A stretch of DNA of 64,000 nt from Glaciimonas sp. PCH181 (GTDB lineage Bacteria > Pseudomonadota > Gammaproteobacteria > Burkholderiales > Burkholderiaceae_D). The stretch covers positions 186,001 through 250,000 of the forward strand of contig NZ_PYFP01000003.1 of the NCBI RefSeq assembly GCF_003056055.1, in the 5' to 3' direction. Below, one piece after another: positions 1 through 8,064 of this stretch. The translations under genes and the position numbers were made by a program. The notes under the pieces are model-generated. The model did no database searches. It saw only the letters and a program-made list of their open reading frames with translations, and was not told the origin of the DNA. Position 1 is the stretch's first letter, and each line of letters opens with the position of its first letter.

Positions 1-747
1 GAATAGCACGGCTACCGGCAGTTTGGCTTGCTTATGGGCTTTTTCTTCTTCGTTAAAAGCTGGCGTTTCAGGCAGCGTCCGGCGCACCCACATCCCAACC
101 GCGACGACGATGGCGCTCAGAAAAAACGGAATGCGCCAGCCCCATGCCAGCAACTGATCTTCTGGGAGTGCTGAGATCGGCAAAAATACCAACGTCGCCA
201 AAATCAGGCCTGCTTGTGTTCCGCTCAATGTGAAGCTGGTAAAAAATGCGCGTCGATGTGCGGGGGCATGTTCTAGCGTCATTGAGTTGGCACCGGCCTG
301 CTCACCTGCTGCCGATAATCCCTGCAACATGCGCAACACGACCAGCATGATTGGCGCAGCTATGCCAATCTGGCCATAAGTTGGCAATAAGCCGACTAGA
401 AAAGTGGTGATGCCCATTAATAGCAGCGTAAAAGTAAGCACTTTTTTGCGACCGTATTTGTCACCTACGTGACCCAGCAGCACAGCGCCGATCGGTCTTG
501 TGACATAGCCAACGCCGAAGGTGGCAAACGCTGCAATGGTCCCTGTGACAGGATCAAATGCCGGGAAGAAAATCTTGCCGAACACTAACGCCGCTGCGGT
601 GCCATAAATAAAGAAATCGTAATATTCGACCGCGCTGCCGATCCAACTGGCCAAGGCGGCTTTACGCGGTGAACTTGTACTTGCTTGCTGCTCGGCGCCA
701 TCAGCGGCTTGTCTCCGAGATTTTTGCGAAACTGTAGATGTCGACAT
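1..747 (-). CDS. MFS metabolite:H+ symporter (shikimate/quinate-type), 3' end cut by window edge
   Basis: An open frame runs off the left edge; the first 249 codons are visible. The protein opens with a polar Ser/Gln/Ala-rich tail, then a membrane segment beginning SWIGSAVEYYDFFIYGTA, the usual opening of the metabolite:H+ symporter (MHS) branch of the major facilitator superfamily. The loop 2-3 signature GHVGDKYGRKK is present. I chose the ATG at 747 because GGAGAA lies just upstream; the ATG at 759 has no comparable ribosome site. MHS carriers move organic acids such as shikimate, citrate or ketoglutarate. The next genes are a porin and shikimate/protocatechuate catabolic genes, so an aromatic or hydroaromatic acid is the likely substrate. 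That substrate is inferred from context only. Confidence 0.85.
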   Translation of the reverse strand, partial: MSTSTVSQKSRRQAADGAEQQASTSSPRKAALASWIGSAVEYYDFFIYGTAAALVFGKIFFPAFDPVTGTIAAFATFGVGYVTRPIGAVLLGHVGDKYGRKKVLTFTLLLMGITTFLVGLLPTYGQIGIAAPIMLVVLRMLQGLSAAGEQAGANSMTLEHAPAHRRAFFTSFTLSGTQAGLILATLVFLPISALPEDQLLAWGWRIPFFLSAIVVAVGMWVRRTLPETPAFNEEEKAHKQAKLPVAVLF

Positions 748-826
748 ACCGTTCTCCATGAACTGTCGTTATATTTTTACTGTTAAGAGAACGTATTCTT
801 ATAACAGTATCCTTGAATCGAAGGGT

Positions 827-1948
827 TTAAAACCGGTGTAGGATGCCAGCCTGCAAACCGATCAGGCTTTTGCCGTTGATATCGGCACCGGCTAAATTGG
901 CGGTCGGTCCGGCCGAACCGCTGAAGCGAAAACCGGCGTTGGTATCGTTCTTCATGTAGTTGGCAAACCCGTACAGTGTGGTGCGTTTGGATAGGTCGTA
1001 ATACGTCCCGACGTTACCGCCCTGCGCACCGGCATTTCCGCTGGACGTATCTTTTATGACGCCATACAACGCACCGATGCGCAGCTGCGGTGTGAGCCGA
1101 TAATCGGCCGATACCTGATAAATGTTATACATCCGCAATACGCTTGGGTTGTTACCGGCAAATGCGTTCGTTGGAATACTGACATTGCTCAAAATACCGG
1201 TGGCGTTATTGCCGTTCGCATTGCCTGTCACGTTGTTACTGCGGACATAGGCGAAATAGATTTTGCCTTTGCCGTAATCGTAGTCGGCATATAAGTTGTG
1301 GTAGACCACTGCATTCGCGTACAAAGCGTTCGCCAGCGGCTTAGCCCACAAACCCGCATAACCGGCACGGTACGACCCGTTGGTGTAATCAACGCCAGCT
1401 TGATACACGCCACGCGTACCGATACTTTCACCAGCAGTTTCGGTCATTGCGTAGTGCAGATCTACCTGAAAATTCGCAATCCGTGGCGACTTATAGGAAA
1501 TGTCATTGTCGTAACGCGAAGGAACGCCAAACGTATTAATGAGGGACCCGAAAGTAGTCCGTTCGGTGTAATCGATGGCACCGCCGATGAAGAAAATGAT
1601 GGTGTTCTGACGGCCAAGGCGGAATTCACCACCCGGGGTATTGATACCCACCCATGCCTGACGATCGAACAAGCGCGGCGCATCGGCCGCTGCACCGGTA
1701 TTCGCGCCCAGCCCCTGCTCCAGCGTGAACTTGGCCTGATAACCATCGCCCAAATCTTCCACACCCTTGAAGCCCAGACGACTGCGCAGGATCGCGCCAT
1801 CATTCAGGCCAGTGACGCTCTTGCCAGTGTTGCTATGGATGTAACCGATGTACTGATCCACATCGCCATAGATGGTCACATTGGATTGTGCCTGTGCAAA
1901 CGTAGAGCAAGCAGCGAGGCTAAAACAAGCGACTAATTTTTTCTTCAT
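827..1948 (-). CDS. Outer-membrane general porin (Burkholderiales trimeric type)
   Basis: This is a 373-residue porin. It starts with a clear signal peptide (KKK, hydrophobic stretch, FAQAQ/S cleavage) followed by SNVTIYGDVDQYIGY, the normal first strand of Gram-negative porins of the Burkholderia/Bordetella type. It ends with LQAGILHRF, so the terminal aromatic residue needed for outer-membrane assembly is present. The frame extends 14 codons upstream, but the ATG at 1948 is preceded by GGAG and gives a proper signal peptide. It lies between the symporter gene and the shikimate catabolic operon on the same strand, so it may let hydroaromatic acids through the outer membrane. That role is inferred from position. 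Confidence 0.93.
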   Translation of the reverse strand: MKKKLVACFSLAACSTFAQAQSNVTIYGDVDQYIGYIHSNTGKSVTGLNDGAILRSRLGFKGVEDLGDGYQAKFTLEQGLGANTGAAADAPRLFDRQAWVGINTPGGEFRLGRQNTIIFFIGGAIDYTERTTFGSLINTFGVPSRYDNDISYKSPRIANFQVDLHYAMTETAGESIGTRGVYQAGVDYTNGSYRAGYAGLWAKPLANALYANAVVYHNLYADYDYGKGKIYFAYVRSNNVTGNANGNNATGILSNVSIPTNAFAGNNPSVLRMYNIYQVSADYRLTPQLRIGALYGVIKDTSSGNAGAQGGNVGTYYDLSKRTTLYGFANYMKNDTNAGFRFSGSAGPTANLAGADINGKSLIGLQAGILHRF

Positions 1949-2157
1949 AACATCTCCGTAGTGTTTATTTTTTGTTGTGTGCGTCAACACGCACGAAAGG
2001 CTAGCGCCTCTGACGTGCCGATTTCCCTCAAGATTTTTAGAAGCGAGGGCCTTCGTAAATCAACCAATAAATGACTCTCCACACGTCGTGTGAAGAGCAT
2101 TAGCAAGGCAAGTGAAATAGGGCCAGCGACATTAGCCGCGCGAGAATCAATCAGGCT
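1949..2157. other. Intergenic region upstream of porin
   Basis: This 209-base stretch separates aroQ from the porin gene. It should hold the porin promoter. I see no convincing terminator, RNA gene or short reading frame in it. Confidence 0.4.
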
Positions 2158-2634
2158 TTATTGACTGCTGGCCGTCGCAGGCTGCAAGGCCAGCGCAGCA
2201 ATCGCGAGCCCATATCCTTGAATACCGAAGCCCGCCATCACCCCATGCGCCACTGGTGATATCCACGAGTGGTGACGAAACGATTCGCGTGCATGGACAT
2301 TTGAAATATGCAGTTCGATCAGATGTACGCTGGCGCCTTTGATGGCATCATGCAGGGCGATCGAAGTATGAGTGTAAGCACCGGCGTTAAACACCACCCC
2401 GGCTAGGGTTCCGGCGGCCTGCGCCACGCCTGCTGCATGGATCAAATCGATCAATACGCCTTCGTGATTAGACTGGCGAAAATCGAGCGTAAAGCCATGC
2501 GTTTCGCAAGCGTCGCAGCAAAGGGCTTCAACGTCAGCCAGAGTTTGCGCGCCATAGAACGACGGCTCGCGGGTGCCTAGCAGGTTGAGGTTTGGGCCAT
2601 TCAGGACCAGAACGGATTTCGGTGGTGCGGTCAT
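2158..2634 (-). CDS. aroQ: Type II 3-dehydroquinate dehydratase
   Basis: 158 residues, the normal length for the dodecameric type II enzyme, which interconverts 3-dehydroquinate and 3-dehydroshikimate in the cytoplasm. The N-terminal signature LVLNGPNLNLLGTREPSFYG is intact, including the Arg and Tyr of the catalytic lid. FNAGAYTHTSIALHDA and the ELHISNVHARESFRHHS region with the catalytic His are also present. AGGAGA precedes the ATG at 2634. It is the last gene of a four-gene minus-strand operon with a dehydroshikimate dehydratase and an AroE-family dehydrogenase. It probably acts catabolically, feeding dehydroquinate toward protocatechuate, rather than in aromatic amino-acid synthesis. Confidence 0.95.
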   Translation of the reverse strand: MTAPPKSVLVLNGPNLNLLGTREPSFYGAQTLADVEALCCDACETHGFTLDFRQSNHEGVLIDLIHAAGVAQAAGTLAGVVFNAGAYTHTSIALHDAIKGASVHLIELHISNVHARESFRHHSWISPVAHGVMAGFGIQGYGLAIAALALQPATASSQ

Positions 2635-2706
2635 GCTGTCTCCTTCAAGGATTGGATTGAAAGCTGCGTTATTTTTATTATTTGCAGCTATTTTTTTAAT
2701 CGCACA

Positions 2707-3594
2707 TCAGGCCATTCTTGGATGTTCAGCCGTTGGCTGGCGCACTTGCAGGCTGCGGCGCAGCACCTGATCGGTGACCCACTTGGCTGCGCGATGCGCC
2801 CGACGGGCGACAATTTCCGGCGACAATTGCAAGTAATCATCGTTGAACACTTCGAAGCTGAAGTCGCCGCGATAACCGCCGCGATCTAGTCGGCGCAGCA
2901 GATCGGAGAGTTCTTTCGAATGCGCCCCTTCGCCCGGAAATACGCGCAAATGACGCGCTGTTTCCAGCCGCTCTTCTGCACTGCGAATATCGCGCCACAT
3001 AAAATCGGACAATTGCACCAGCGCGATCTTCTCGCTAGGGATGTCTTCCAGGCCATCGAAGTCCGCTTGATTGGCCAGCATATGGAAAGAGTCGATTACT
3101 ACGCCAAGATTGGAATGATCGGCAAGTTCAACCGCCTCCCACGATTGCGTGTATTGGTTGATGTGACGGCCCCACGATAAAGCTTCAAAACCGACCTTCA
3201 CGCCCAACGGCACCGCCAATGTCGCCAGTTTCGCCAAATGGTAGGCGATCACGGGCAAGTCGCCGGTTGCGTGGCTGGAGGTACTAGAACACACCATCAG
3301 CAAAGGAGCGCCGACTGCTTTGCACATTTGCAGTAAATTTTTAGCGATATCGAGTTTATATTCGTGCAAGGTGCCCGATAGCCCTTCAAAATCGCGCATG
3401 ACCTGAATCCCGGTGACCCGCACACCAGAGGCTTTTACCACGCGCACCGCCTCGTCCAAGCCGCCGGGATGACCCGCCAGGTCCTTAGCCCACAGCATGA
3501 TTTGAGAAAATCCTGCCACTTTCGAGGCGTTTAGTTTGGATTCCAATGGCCCCGCCAGCGTGATGCTATCCATGCCGAAATTGCTTAAGTTCAT
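2707..3594 (-). CDS. quiC: 3-dehydroshikimate dehydratase (TIM-barrel, QuiC1 N-domain type)
   Basis: This 295-residue sugar-phosphate isomerase/epimerase-like TIM barrel resembles the N-terminal half of Pseudomonas QuiC1, which converts 3-dehydroshikimate to protocatechuate using a divalent metal. Candidate metal ligands are visible in order: Glu137 (GFEALSWGRH), Asp168 (VIDSFHML), Gln194 (LVQLSD) and Glu248 (SFEVFND). The frame could extend 37 codons upstream. However, the ATG at 3594 overlaps the stop of the upstream aroE-family gene (ATGA), has a purine-rich site, and gives the usual N-terminus. The HPPD-like domain that is fused to this one in QuiC1 is a separate gene at 4442-5326. The product feeds pcaHG, in the operon to the right. 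Confidence 0.85.
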   Translation of the reverse strand: MNLSNFGMDSITLAGPLESKLNASKVAGFSQIMLWAKDLAGHPGGLDEAVRVVKASGVRVTGIQVMRDFEGLSGTLHEYKLDIAKNLLQMCKAVGAPLLMVCSSTSSHATGDLPVIAYHLAKLATLAVPLGVKVGFEALSWGRHINQYTQSWEAVELADHSNLGVVIDSFHMLANQADFDGLEDIPSEKIALVQLSDFMWRDIRSAEERLETARHLRVFPGEGAHSKELSDLLRRLDRGGYRGDFSFEVFNDDYLQLSPEIVARRAHRAAKWVTDQVLRRSLQVRQPTAEHPRMA

Positions 3595-4439
3595 ATCGCC
3601 TCCAACGCGCGGAAAGCATCCGACGACACGCCGGGCCAGCCGAACAATTCCAGATAAAGAGGCGATTGTTCGATCATCATTTCGCGGCCTTTCTGAATCC
3701 GACAACCGCGCTGTTGCGCTTCGATCAGCAATCGTGTCATTTCCGTTTTCATACCGCAGTCGGCGACGATGCAGGACGGCGCGATATCAGCCAAATCTAG
3801 CGGTAGCGGATCGTCGGGACTCATCCCTAATGGGGTTGAATTAACGACTAGATCGTAGCCCTTAGCCTGTGGTGTACCGATCACGACTTCCGTTGCGGGA
3901 AACGCGTTTTGCAAACGTTCTCTTAGCGCTTCGGCTTGCGGTGCACGGGTATCGTAAATCCCGATATGACCGATGCCACGGGTTGCCAGCGATGCGGCGA
4001 CCGCACAGCCGACGCCGCCACTGCCGACGACTAGTGCGCGTGCATTTTCCCAGTTAAAAGGCGTGCTCTGACAAGTACGATCAAATGCGCGCACAAAACC
4101 TTCGCCGTCGATAAGATCGCCGATCAATGTCTTGCCATCGGTGCCTTTATAGATAGCGTTGCAAGCCCCTGCCAGCAAGGCCCGCGAGGTGGGCTGATCA
4201 ACTGCCGCCACGCTCATCGGCTTATGCGGAATCGATACAAATATGCCACCGACGTTTTCCATCGCCATCAACATGCGCACAGCGGAAATATAAGATTCCG
4301 GTGCGATTTTTAGCGGAATCACACGGGCATCAATGTCGTGTTGTTTGAAGTAAGCGTTAAATAATGTGGGCGCTTTAACTTGCTCGACCGGCCAGCCAAT
4401 GACCGGAAAAATGCGCGTTGTGCCAGAAATTTCAATCAT
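3591..4439 (-). CDS. AroE-family shikimate dehydrogenase-like protein, non-canonical substrate motif
   Basis: 282 residues with the two-domain shikimate/quinate dehydrogenase fold. The catalytic Lys is at 73 (VSIPHK), the partner Asp at about 111 (LIDGEGF), and the nucleotide-binding loop is VVGSGGVG. The paired serines that bind the substrate carboxylate in housekeeping AroE (SxSP near residue 15) are replaced by QVKAP at 20-24. The usual NTD motif around the catalytic Asp reads LID. These changes place it among the AroE-like paralogues, not the biosynthetic enzyme. Given its position between the HPPD-like gene (2-base gap) and the dehydroshikimate dehydratase gene (4-base overlap), it probably oxidises shikimate or a relative for catabolism. 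The exact substrate is unknown. Confidence 0.85.
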   Translation of the reverse strand: MIEISGTTRIFPVIGWPVEQVKAPTLFNAYFKQHDIDARVIPLKIAPESYISAVRMLMAMENVGGIFVSIPHKPMSVAAVDQPTSRALLAGACNAIYKGTDGKTLIGDLIDGEGFVRAFDRTCQSTPFNWENARALVVGSGGVGCAVAASLATRGIGHIGIYDTRAPQAEALRERLQNAFPATEVVIGTPQAKGYDLVVNSTPLGMSPDDPLPLDLADIAPSCIVADCGMKTEMTRLLIEAQQRGCRIQKGREMMIEQSPLYLELFGWPGVSSDAFRALEAI

Positions 4440-4441
4440 GA

Positions 4442-5326
4442 TTATTCTCCGGCGATGTTCAGATGGCTGACCACCAACTCAAAGCTGACGCCGCTTTTGT
4501 AAAGTTGGGTCAACGCCCCTTTTTCGCTGGATTGCGCTGGCTCGCGGTCGATGAAAACGATGCCGCGTTGTTTCAGCTCCTTGACTGCCGCCAGTACATC
4601 CGGCGCACCGATCCCGATGCGGATTAATTGTTCGTCCCACTGCAAGCCACCAGCGCCGTCAGGCGGCTCAACTAATTGCAGATAAAAACTGTGGCAAGGG
4701 CTTTCTAGCAGCGTTCCTTTTGGCAGCACACCAAAATAACTTCCTTGCGGCAGCGGACGAAAATCCATTAACTGTTGATAGAAATCGATCCATTCGGGCG
4801 AGCGGTCATAGCCGATTGCCTGCACCACGCCAAAAAAATGCATCCCTGCCAGCGCGGGTGGATTGGTCGGGGCGTGCATGATCGGTTTGAAATCGACGTC
4901 ATAGATAGAGAAGTCGCGGAAGCGATCGACGAAATACAGGATCGAATCGCCGACTCCGTGCACACCGGGAATATTCAGCTCCATGACACCGGCACGGGTC
5001 TCGATGGCCCATGCGCCCATCGCGATGGCATGGCGGTAGGCAGCATCGGCGTCGCGCACACGCAATGCGATGGCACTGATAACAGTGGATTGCGGATCGG
5101 TGTCCGACTGCGATAAAGCGCGGGGATCGGCGTTGACGATGACGTTCATCGTGCCTTGGCGATAAAGCGTTACTTCGCGTGAACGATGACGCGCGGTTGG
5201 CACAAAACCCATTTGCTCAAGCAGCGCCCCTAGCGCTAACGGCTGGGCGGTGGCATATTCAATAAATTCAATGCCGTCGATGCCGAGCGGATTATTCGGT
5301 TCAGGGTTATGTTCTTGCGCAGTCAT
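4442..5326 (-). CDS. HPPD-like vicinal-oxygen-chelate protein (free-standing QuiC1 C-domain)
   Basis: 294 residues with two glyoxalase/4-hydroxyphenylpyruvate-dioxygenase-like modules. It matches the domain fused to the C-terminus of dehydroshikimate dehydratase in Pseudomonas QuiC1. Of the three iron ligands expected for a true HPPD, His163 (GMHFFGVV) and Glu283 (SFELVVSH) can be matched. The middle ligand region reads WDEQLIRIGIG and lacks the usual His. It is therefore unlikely to be an active HPPD and may instead assist or stabilise the dehydratase; that is inference. The gene is first in the operon and has AAGGAC before its ATG. Many databases would label it HPPD on family similarity alone. 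Confidence 0.75.
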   Translation of the reverse strand: MTAQEHNPEPNNPLGIDGIEFIEYATAQPLALGALLEQMGFVPTARHRSREVTLYRQGTMNVIVNADPRALSQSDTDPQSTVISAIALRVRDADAAYRHAIAMGAWAIETRAGVMELNIPGVHGVGDSILYFVDRFRDFSIYDVDFKPIMHAPTNPPALAGMHFFGVVQAIGYDRSPEWIDFYQQLMDFRPLPQGSYFGVLPKGTLLESPCHSFYLQLVEPPDGAGGLQWDEQLIRIGIGAPDVLAAVKELKQRGIVFIDREPAQSSEKGALTQLYKSGVSFELVVSHLNIAGE

Positions 5327-5400
5327 GGTCGTCCTTGGCAGAAGTGATGGACGGAGTATAGGAGTGCAAACCTTAGAAAAAAGTGTCCAAAACTGCTAAT

Positions 5401-5434
5401 ATTGCGTTAATCGCGCAATTTGAGCGTTTAACGC
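5401..5434. promoter_or_regulatory. Candidate IclR operator pair in divergent promoter
   Basis: Two inverted repeats lie between the divergent HPPD-like operon and the IclR gene. The first (5401-5419) has arms ATTGCG and CGCAAT around a 7-base centre. The second (5424-5434) is GCGTT-T-AACGC. The first contains the core GCGTTAATCG, which recurs on the opposite strand in front of pcaH at 7265-7274. IclR proteins of protocatechuate pathways (PcaU, PcaR) bind imperfect palindromes of this kind. Confidence 0.55.
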
Positions 5435-5456
5435 ACAAAAACTCACTTATTTGCAT

Positions 5457-6242
5457 ATGAAAAAACGACCGGAATTGTTCGAGGTAGACGTCGCTAAACG
5501 CGATCTGATCGATGGCTTAATTAAGGGCATCGATGTAATCACGGCGTTTAACGATGACACGGCGCGGCTGACTGCAAGTGAGTTGGCAGAGAAGGTAATG
5601 CTTAGCCGTAGCGCGGCACGGCGTTATTTGCTGACGTTGGTGCATATTGGGTTGGCGGCGACAGATGGGCGGAGTTTTTGGCTGACGCCGAAAGTGCTTA
5701 ATCTGGGGCGCTCGTATTTGGATTCGGCGCGGTTGCCGCGTGCAATTGTGCCGTTTTTGCAGCGCCTGACTTTACAGTTGCAGGAGTCGACTAATTACTC
5801 AGTGTTGGAGGGCGATGACGTGGTGTATGTGAGTCGGGTTAATGCGCCGCGGCAACTGACTACGGGGTTCGAACCGGGGACGCGGTTGCCGGCTTATACC
5901 TCTACCGCTGGTCGGGTGTTGTTGTCGGCTAAGCCGGATGTTGAGTTGCGTGCTTATCTGGATCGGGTTGAGTTGATTGCTTATACGCATTTGACTGTGC
6001 TGGATAAAGAGCAGTTATTTAAAGAATTAGTTGCTATTCGGGAAGATGGTTTTGCGGTGACTGAAAACCAGTACGAAATTGGATTTCGGGGGATTTCTGT
6101 GCCGATCAAGAGTCGACGCGGGACGTTGGTTGGGGCGTTGAGTGTGTCGATGATGATTGCTAGTTGTTCGCGGGCTGAGGCCACGGCGCGGTGTGTGCCG
6201 GCTTTGCAGGCTACGGCTAATACTTTGATGTTGTGGGTTTGA
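5457..6242 (+). CDS. IclR-family transcriptional regulator
   Basis: 261 residues. A winged helix-turn-helix occupies roughly residues 15-75 (TASELAEKVMLSRSAARRYLLTL) and is followed by the IclR effector-binding domain. The sequence from GLIKGIDVI to LGRSYLDSARLP is close to PcaR/PcaU/PobR regulators of aromatic-acid catabolism. I start at the ATG at 5457; a TTG two codons upstream is possible, and no strong ribosome site is visible. The gene is divergent from the HPPD-like/aroE/dehydratase/aroQ operon and probably controls it in response to a pathway intermediate. A second paralogue faces it at 6291-7133, and the two are arranged tail to tail. Confidence 0.9.
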   Translation: MKKRPELFEVDVAKRDLIDGLIKGIDVITAFNDDTARLTASELAEKVMLSRSAARRYLLTLVHIGLAATDGRSFWLTPKVLNLGRSYLDSARLPRAIVPFLQRLTLQLQESTNYSVLEGDDVVYVSRVNAPRQLTTGFEPGTRLPAYTSTAGRVLLSAKPDVELRAYLDRVELIAYTHLTVLDKEQLFKELVAIREDGFAVTENQYEIGFRGISVPIKSRRGTLVGALSVSMMIASCSRAEATARCVPALQATANTLMLWV

Positions 6243-6290
6243 GTTAGGGGGTAATTGACACGGTTTGTGCTCCGTGGAATGGAGCTCAAC

Positions 6291-7133
6291 TCATAGTAAC
6301 GCCGCCAATTCAACCTGTACTTTAAGCAAAGCAGGCAAACACCTCTCCACAATATCCTCGACCGCAATCCGCGCCGCATGCACGCTAACATTCACCGCAG
6401 CCACAGTCTCCCCCCGAAAATTCTTCAACGGCACCGCAATCGTCCGCAACCCCAATTCAAGCTCTTGATCCACCACCGCATAACCCTGCGCCCGAGTACG
6501 CGCAATTTCCAATAAAAGCCGATCTTTGTTAACGATAGTGTGCGCAGTAATCGCCTCAAGCTGCACACGCTCAAGCAACGCCTCAATCTGCAATTGCGAC
6601 AAACTAGCCAACAAAACCCGCCCGTTAGCGGTACAAAAAGCAGGTACCCGCGTCCCAGGCTGCAACGTCGCCGACACCAACCGCCCTGCGCTAACCGCCG
6701 CCACACACACCAACTCATCATGGTCCAGCACCCCGGCAGATGCGGCTTCTTCCAGCGAATAAGCCAACCGATACAACAACGGCTGCACAATCCGTGGCAA
6801 CCGAGCCGAGTGCAAATACGACTGCCCCAGCCGCAACACTTTTGGCGTCAGCGAAAACACCTTTTCTTCATGTCGAACATACCCCAGATGCGTCAGCGTA
6901 ATCAAATATCGTCTGGCAGCCGCACGGGTCAGCCCAACGCGTTGCGCGACTTCACCGATAGTCAGCCGCGACCGCTCCTGATCAAAAGCTTCGATGACTT
7001 GCAAGCCTTTTTCCAAACCGGCAATTAAATCGCGTTTTAACGGCCCGTCAGCCTCTGACTTAACGGCAGGCAACACGACGTTCGGTGCGCCACCCTCGGG
7101 CGTGATTTTCTGGGATATCGGCTCAATCGGCAT
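6291..7133 (-). CDS. IclR-family regulator of the pca operon (PcaR/PcaU-like)
   Basis: 280 residues from the ATG at 7133, which has AGAGAGG upstream; a 10-codon extension has no such site. A poorly conserved 40-residue tail precedes the winged helix (TIGEVAQRVGLTRAAARRYL) and an IclR effector domain. It shares the KRDLI.GL.KG...I.AF and LGQSYLHSARLP blocks with the neighbouring IclR protein, so the two are paralogues. It is divergent from pcaH, the normal place for a PcaU/PcaR activator that responds to protocatechuate or 3-oxoadipate. The effector cannot be told from the sequence. Confidence 0.9.
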   Translation of the reverse strand: MPIEPISQKITPEGGAPNVVLPAVKSEADGPLKRDLIAGLEKGLQVIEAFDQERSRLTIGEVAQRVGLTRAAARRYLITLTHLGYVRHEEKVFSLTPKVLRLGQSYLHSARLPRIVQPLLYRLAYSLEEAASAGVLDHDELVCVAAVSAGRLVSATLQPGTRVPAFCTANGRVLLASLSQLQIEALLERVQLEAITAHTIVNKDRLLLEIARTRAQGYAVVDQELELGLRTIAVPLKNFRGETVAAVNVSVHAARIAVEDIVERCLPALLKVQVELAALL

Positions 7134-7260
7134 AAAAACCTCTCTTTTGGGCGATTGTCGCACAATAAGGGCGATCAGCGTACGTTACAGCACTTTGCCG
7201 CCTTGTTTCCCACTTTTTGATCACCTATGATCCATTTCATTCGCCGCCAACGCAAGAATC

Positions 7261-7277
7261 TGCACGATTAACGCGCA
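7261..7277. promoter_or_regulatory. Candidate IclR operator in front of pcaH
   Basis: The sequence TGCACGATTAACGCGCA is a partial palindrome (TGC…GCA ends). Its reverse complement contains GCGTTAATCG, identical to the 10-base core at 5404-5413 in the other IclR promoter. It lies about 85 bases before the pcaH start and about 130 bases before the divergent regulator, a suitable place for dual control. Confidence 0.5.
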
Positions 7278-7359
7278 TTTAGTGGCGACGCTTTGATAAT
7301 CCGCCCCGATTGCGACATCGACCACCTTGCAAGCCACTAATTATATGAGGAGAAACGAC

Positions 7360-8052
7360 GTGAAATTTCCGTTAATCGACAGCGGGGTTCACCCCACTCT
7401 GGTGTATCCCCCTTACGCCTCGACCCTGAAACGCGGCCCGACGCAAGCACCGTTACGAATTCAGGCGGCCGATCCGGTCCAGACCAATATCACCGCCTCG
7501 CCTGGTTTGATCTTGCCGCACGATACCGATCTGACGATACAAGGTCAGAGCCAGCCTTTAGGCGAGAAGATCGTCGTTACCGGCCGCGTCTTTGATGAAG
7601 ATGGCAAACCGGTACGTAACTCGCTGCTGGAAGTCTGGCAATGCAACGCTGCGGGCCGCTATTGGCACAAGCGTGATCAGCACGATGCGCCGCTTGATCC
7701 AAATTTTTTCGGGTCCGGCAAAATGCTGACCGATGACGAAGGCCGCTATCGTTTTGTGACGATCAAACCCGGTCCTTATCCGTGGGGAAATCACCATAAA
7801 GCCTGGCGTCCGGCGCATATCCATTTCTCGCTGTTTGGCAACGTCTATGCACAACGTCTGGTGACGCAAATGTATTTCCCGAGCGATCCATTGTTCGACT
7901 ATGACCCAATCTTTCAGAGCATTCCCGATCTCGCCGCACGGCAGCGTTTGATCGCGCATTTCAGCATGGAAGAAACGGTCGATGACAAAATGTTGGGCTA
8001 CACATTCGATATCGTGTTACGTGGTCGTGACGCCACGCCGATGGATCTTTAA
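7360..8052 (+). CDS. pcaH: Protocatechuate 3,4-dioxygenase beta subunit
   Basis: 230 residues. This is the iron-bearing subunit of the enzyme that cleaves protocatechuate between C3 and C4 to 3-carboxy-cis,cis-muconate. All four Fe(III) ligands are visible: Tyr101 (GRYWHK), Tyr140 (GPYPWGNH), and His153 and His155 (RPAHIHFS). I start at GTG 7360 because GAGGAG lies at the right distance upstream; an in-frame ATG at 7345 and a TTG at 7327 would overlap or precede that site. It is the first gene of the operon pcaH-pcaG-pcaB-pcaCD. The beta subunit pairs with the PcaG alpha subunit from the next gene, 12 bases downstream. Confidence 0.96.
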   Translation: MKFPLIDSGVHPTLVYPPYASTLKRGPTQAPLRIQAADPVQTNITASPGLILPHDTDLTIQGQSQPLGEKIVVTGRVFDEDGKPVRNSLLEVWQCNAAGRYWHKRDQHDAPLDPNFFGSGKMLTDDEGRYRFVTIKPGPYPWGNHHKAWRPAHIHFSLFGNVYAQRLVTQMYFPSDPLFDYDPIFQSIPDLAARQRLIAHFSMEETVDDKMLGYTFDIVLRGRDATPMDL

Positions 8053-8064
8053 AAGGAAATAATC

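Noticed and set aside
1298..1936. 212-residue open frame on the plus strand inside the porin gene
   Set aside because: It is antisense to a strong porin gene, has no ribosome site and no protein-like sequence.
6540..7028. 162-residue Gln/Arg-rich frame opposite the IclR gene
   Set aside because: It is the reverse reading of a well-supported regulator gene; the composition bias comes from the codon pattern of that gene.
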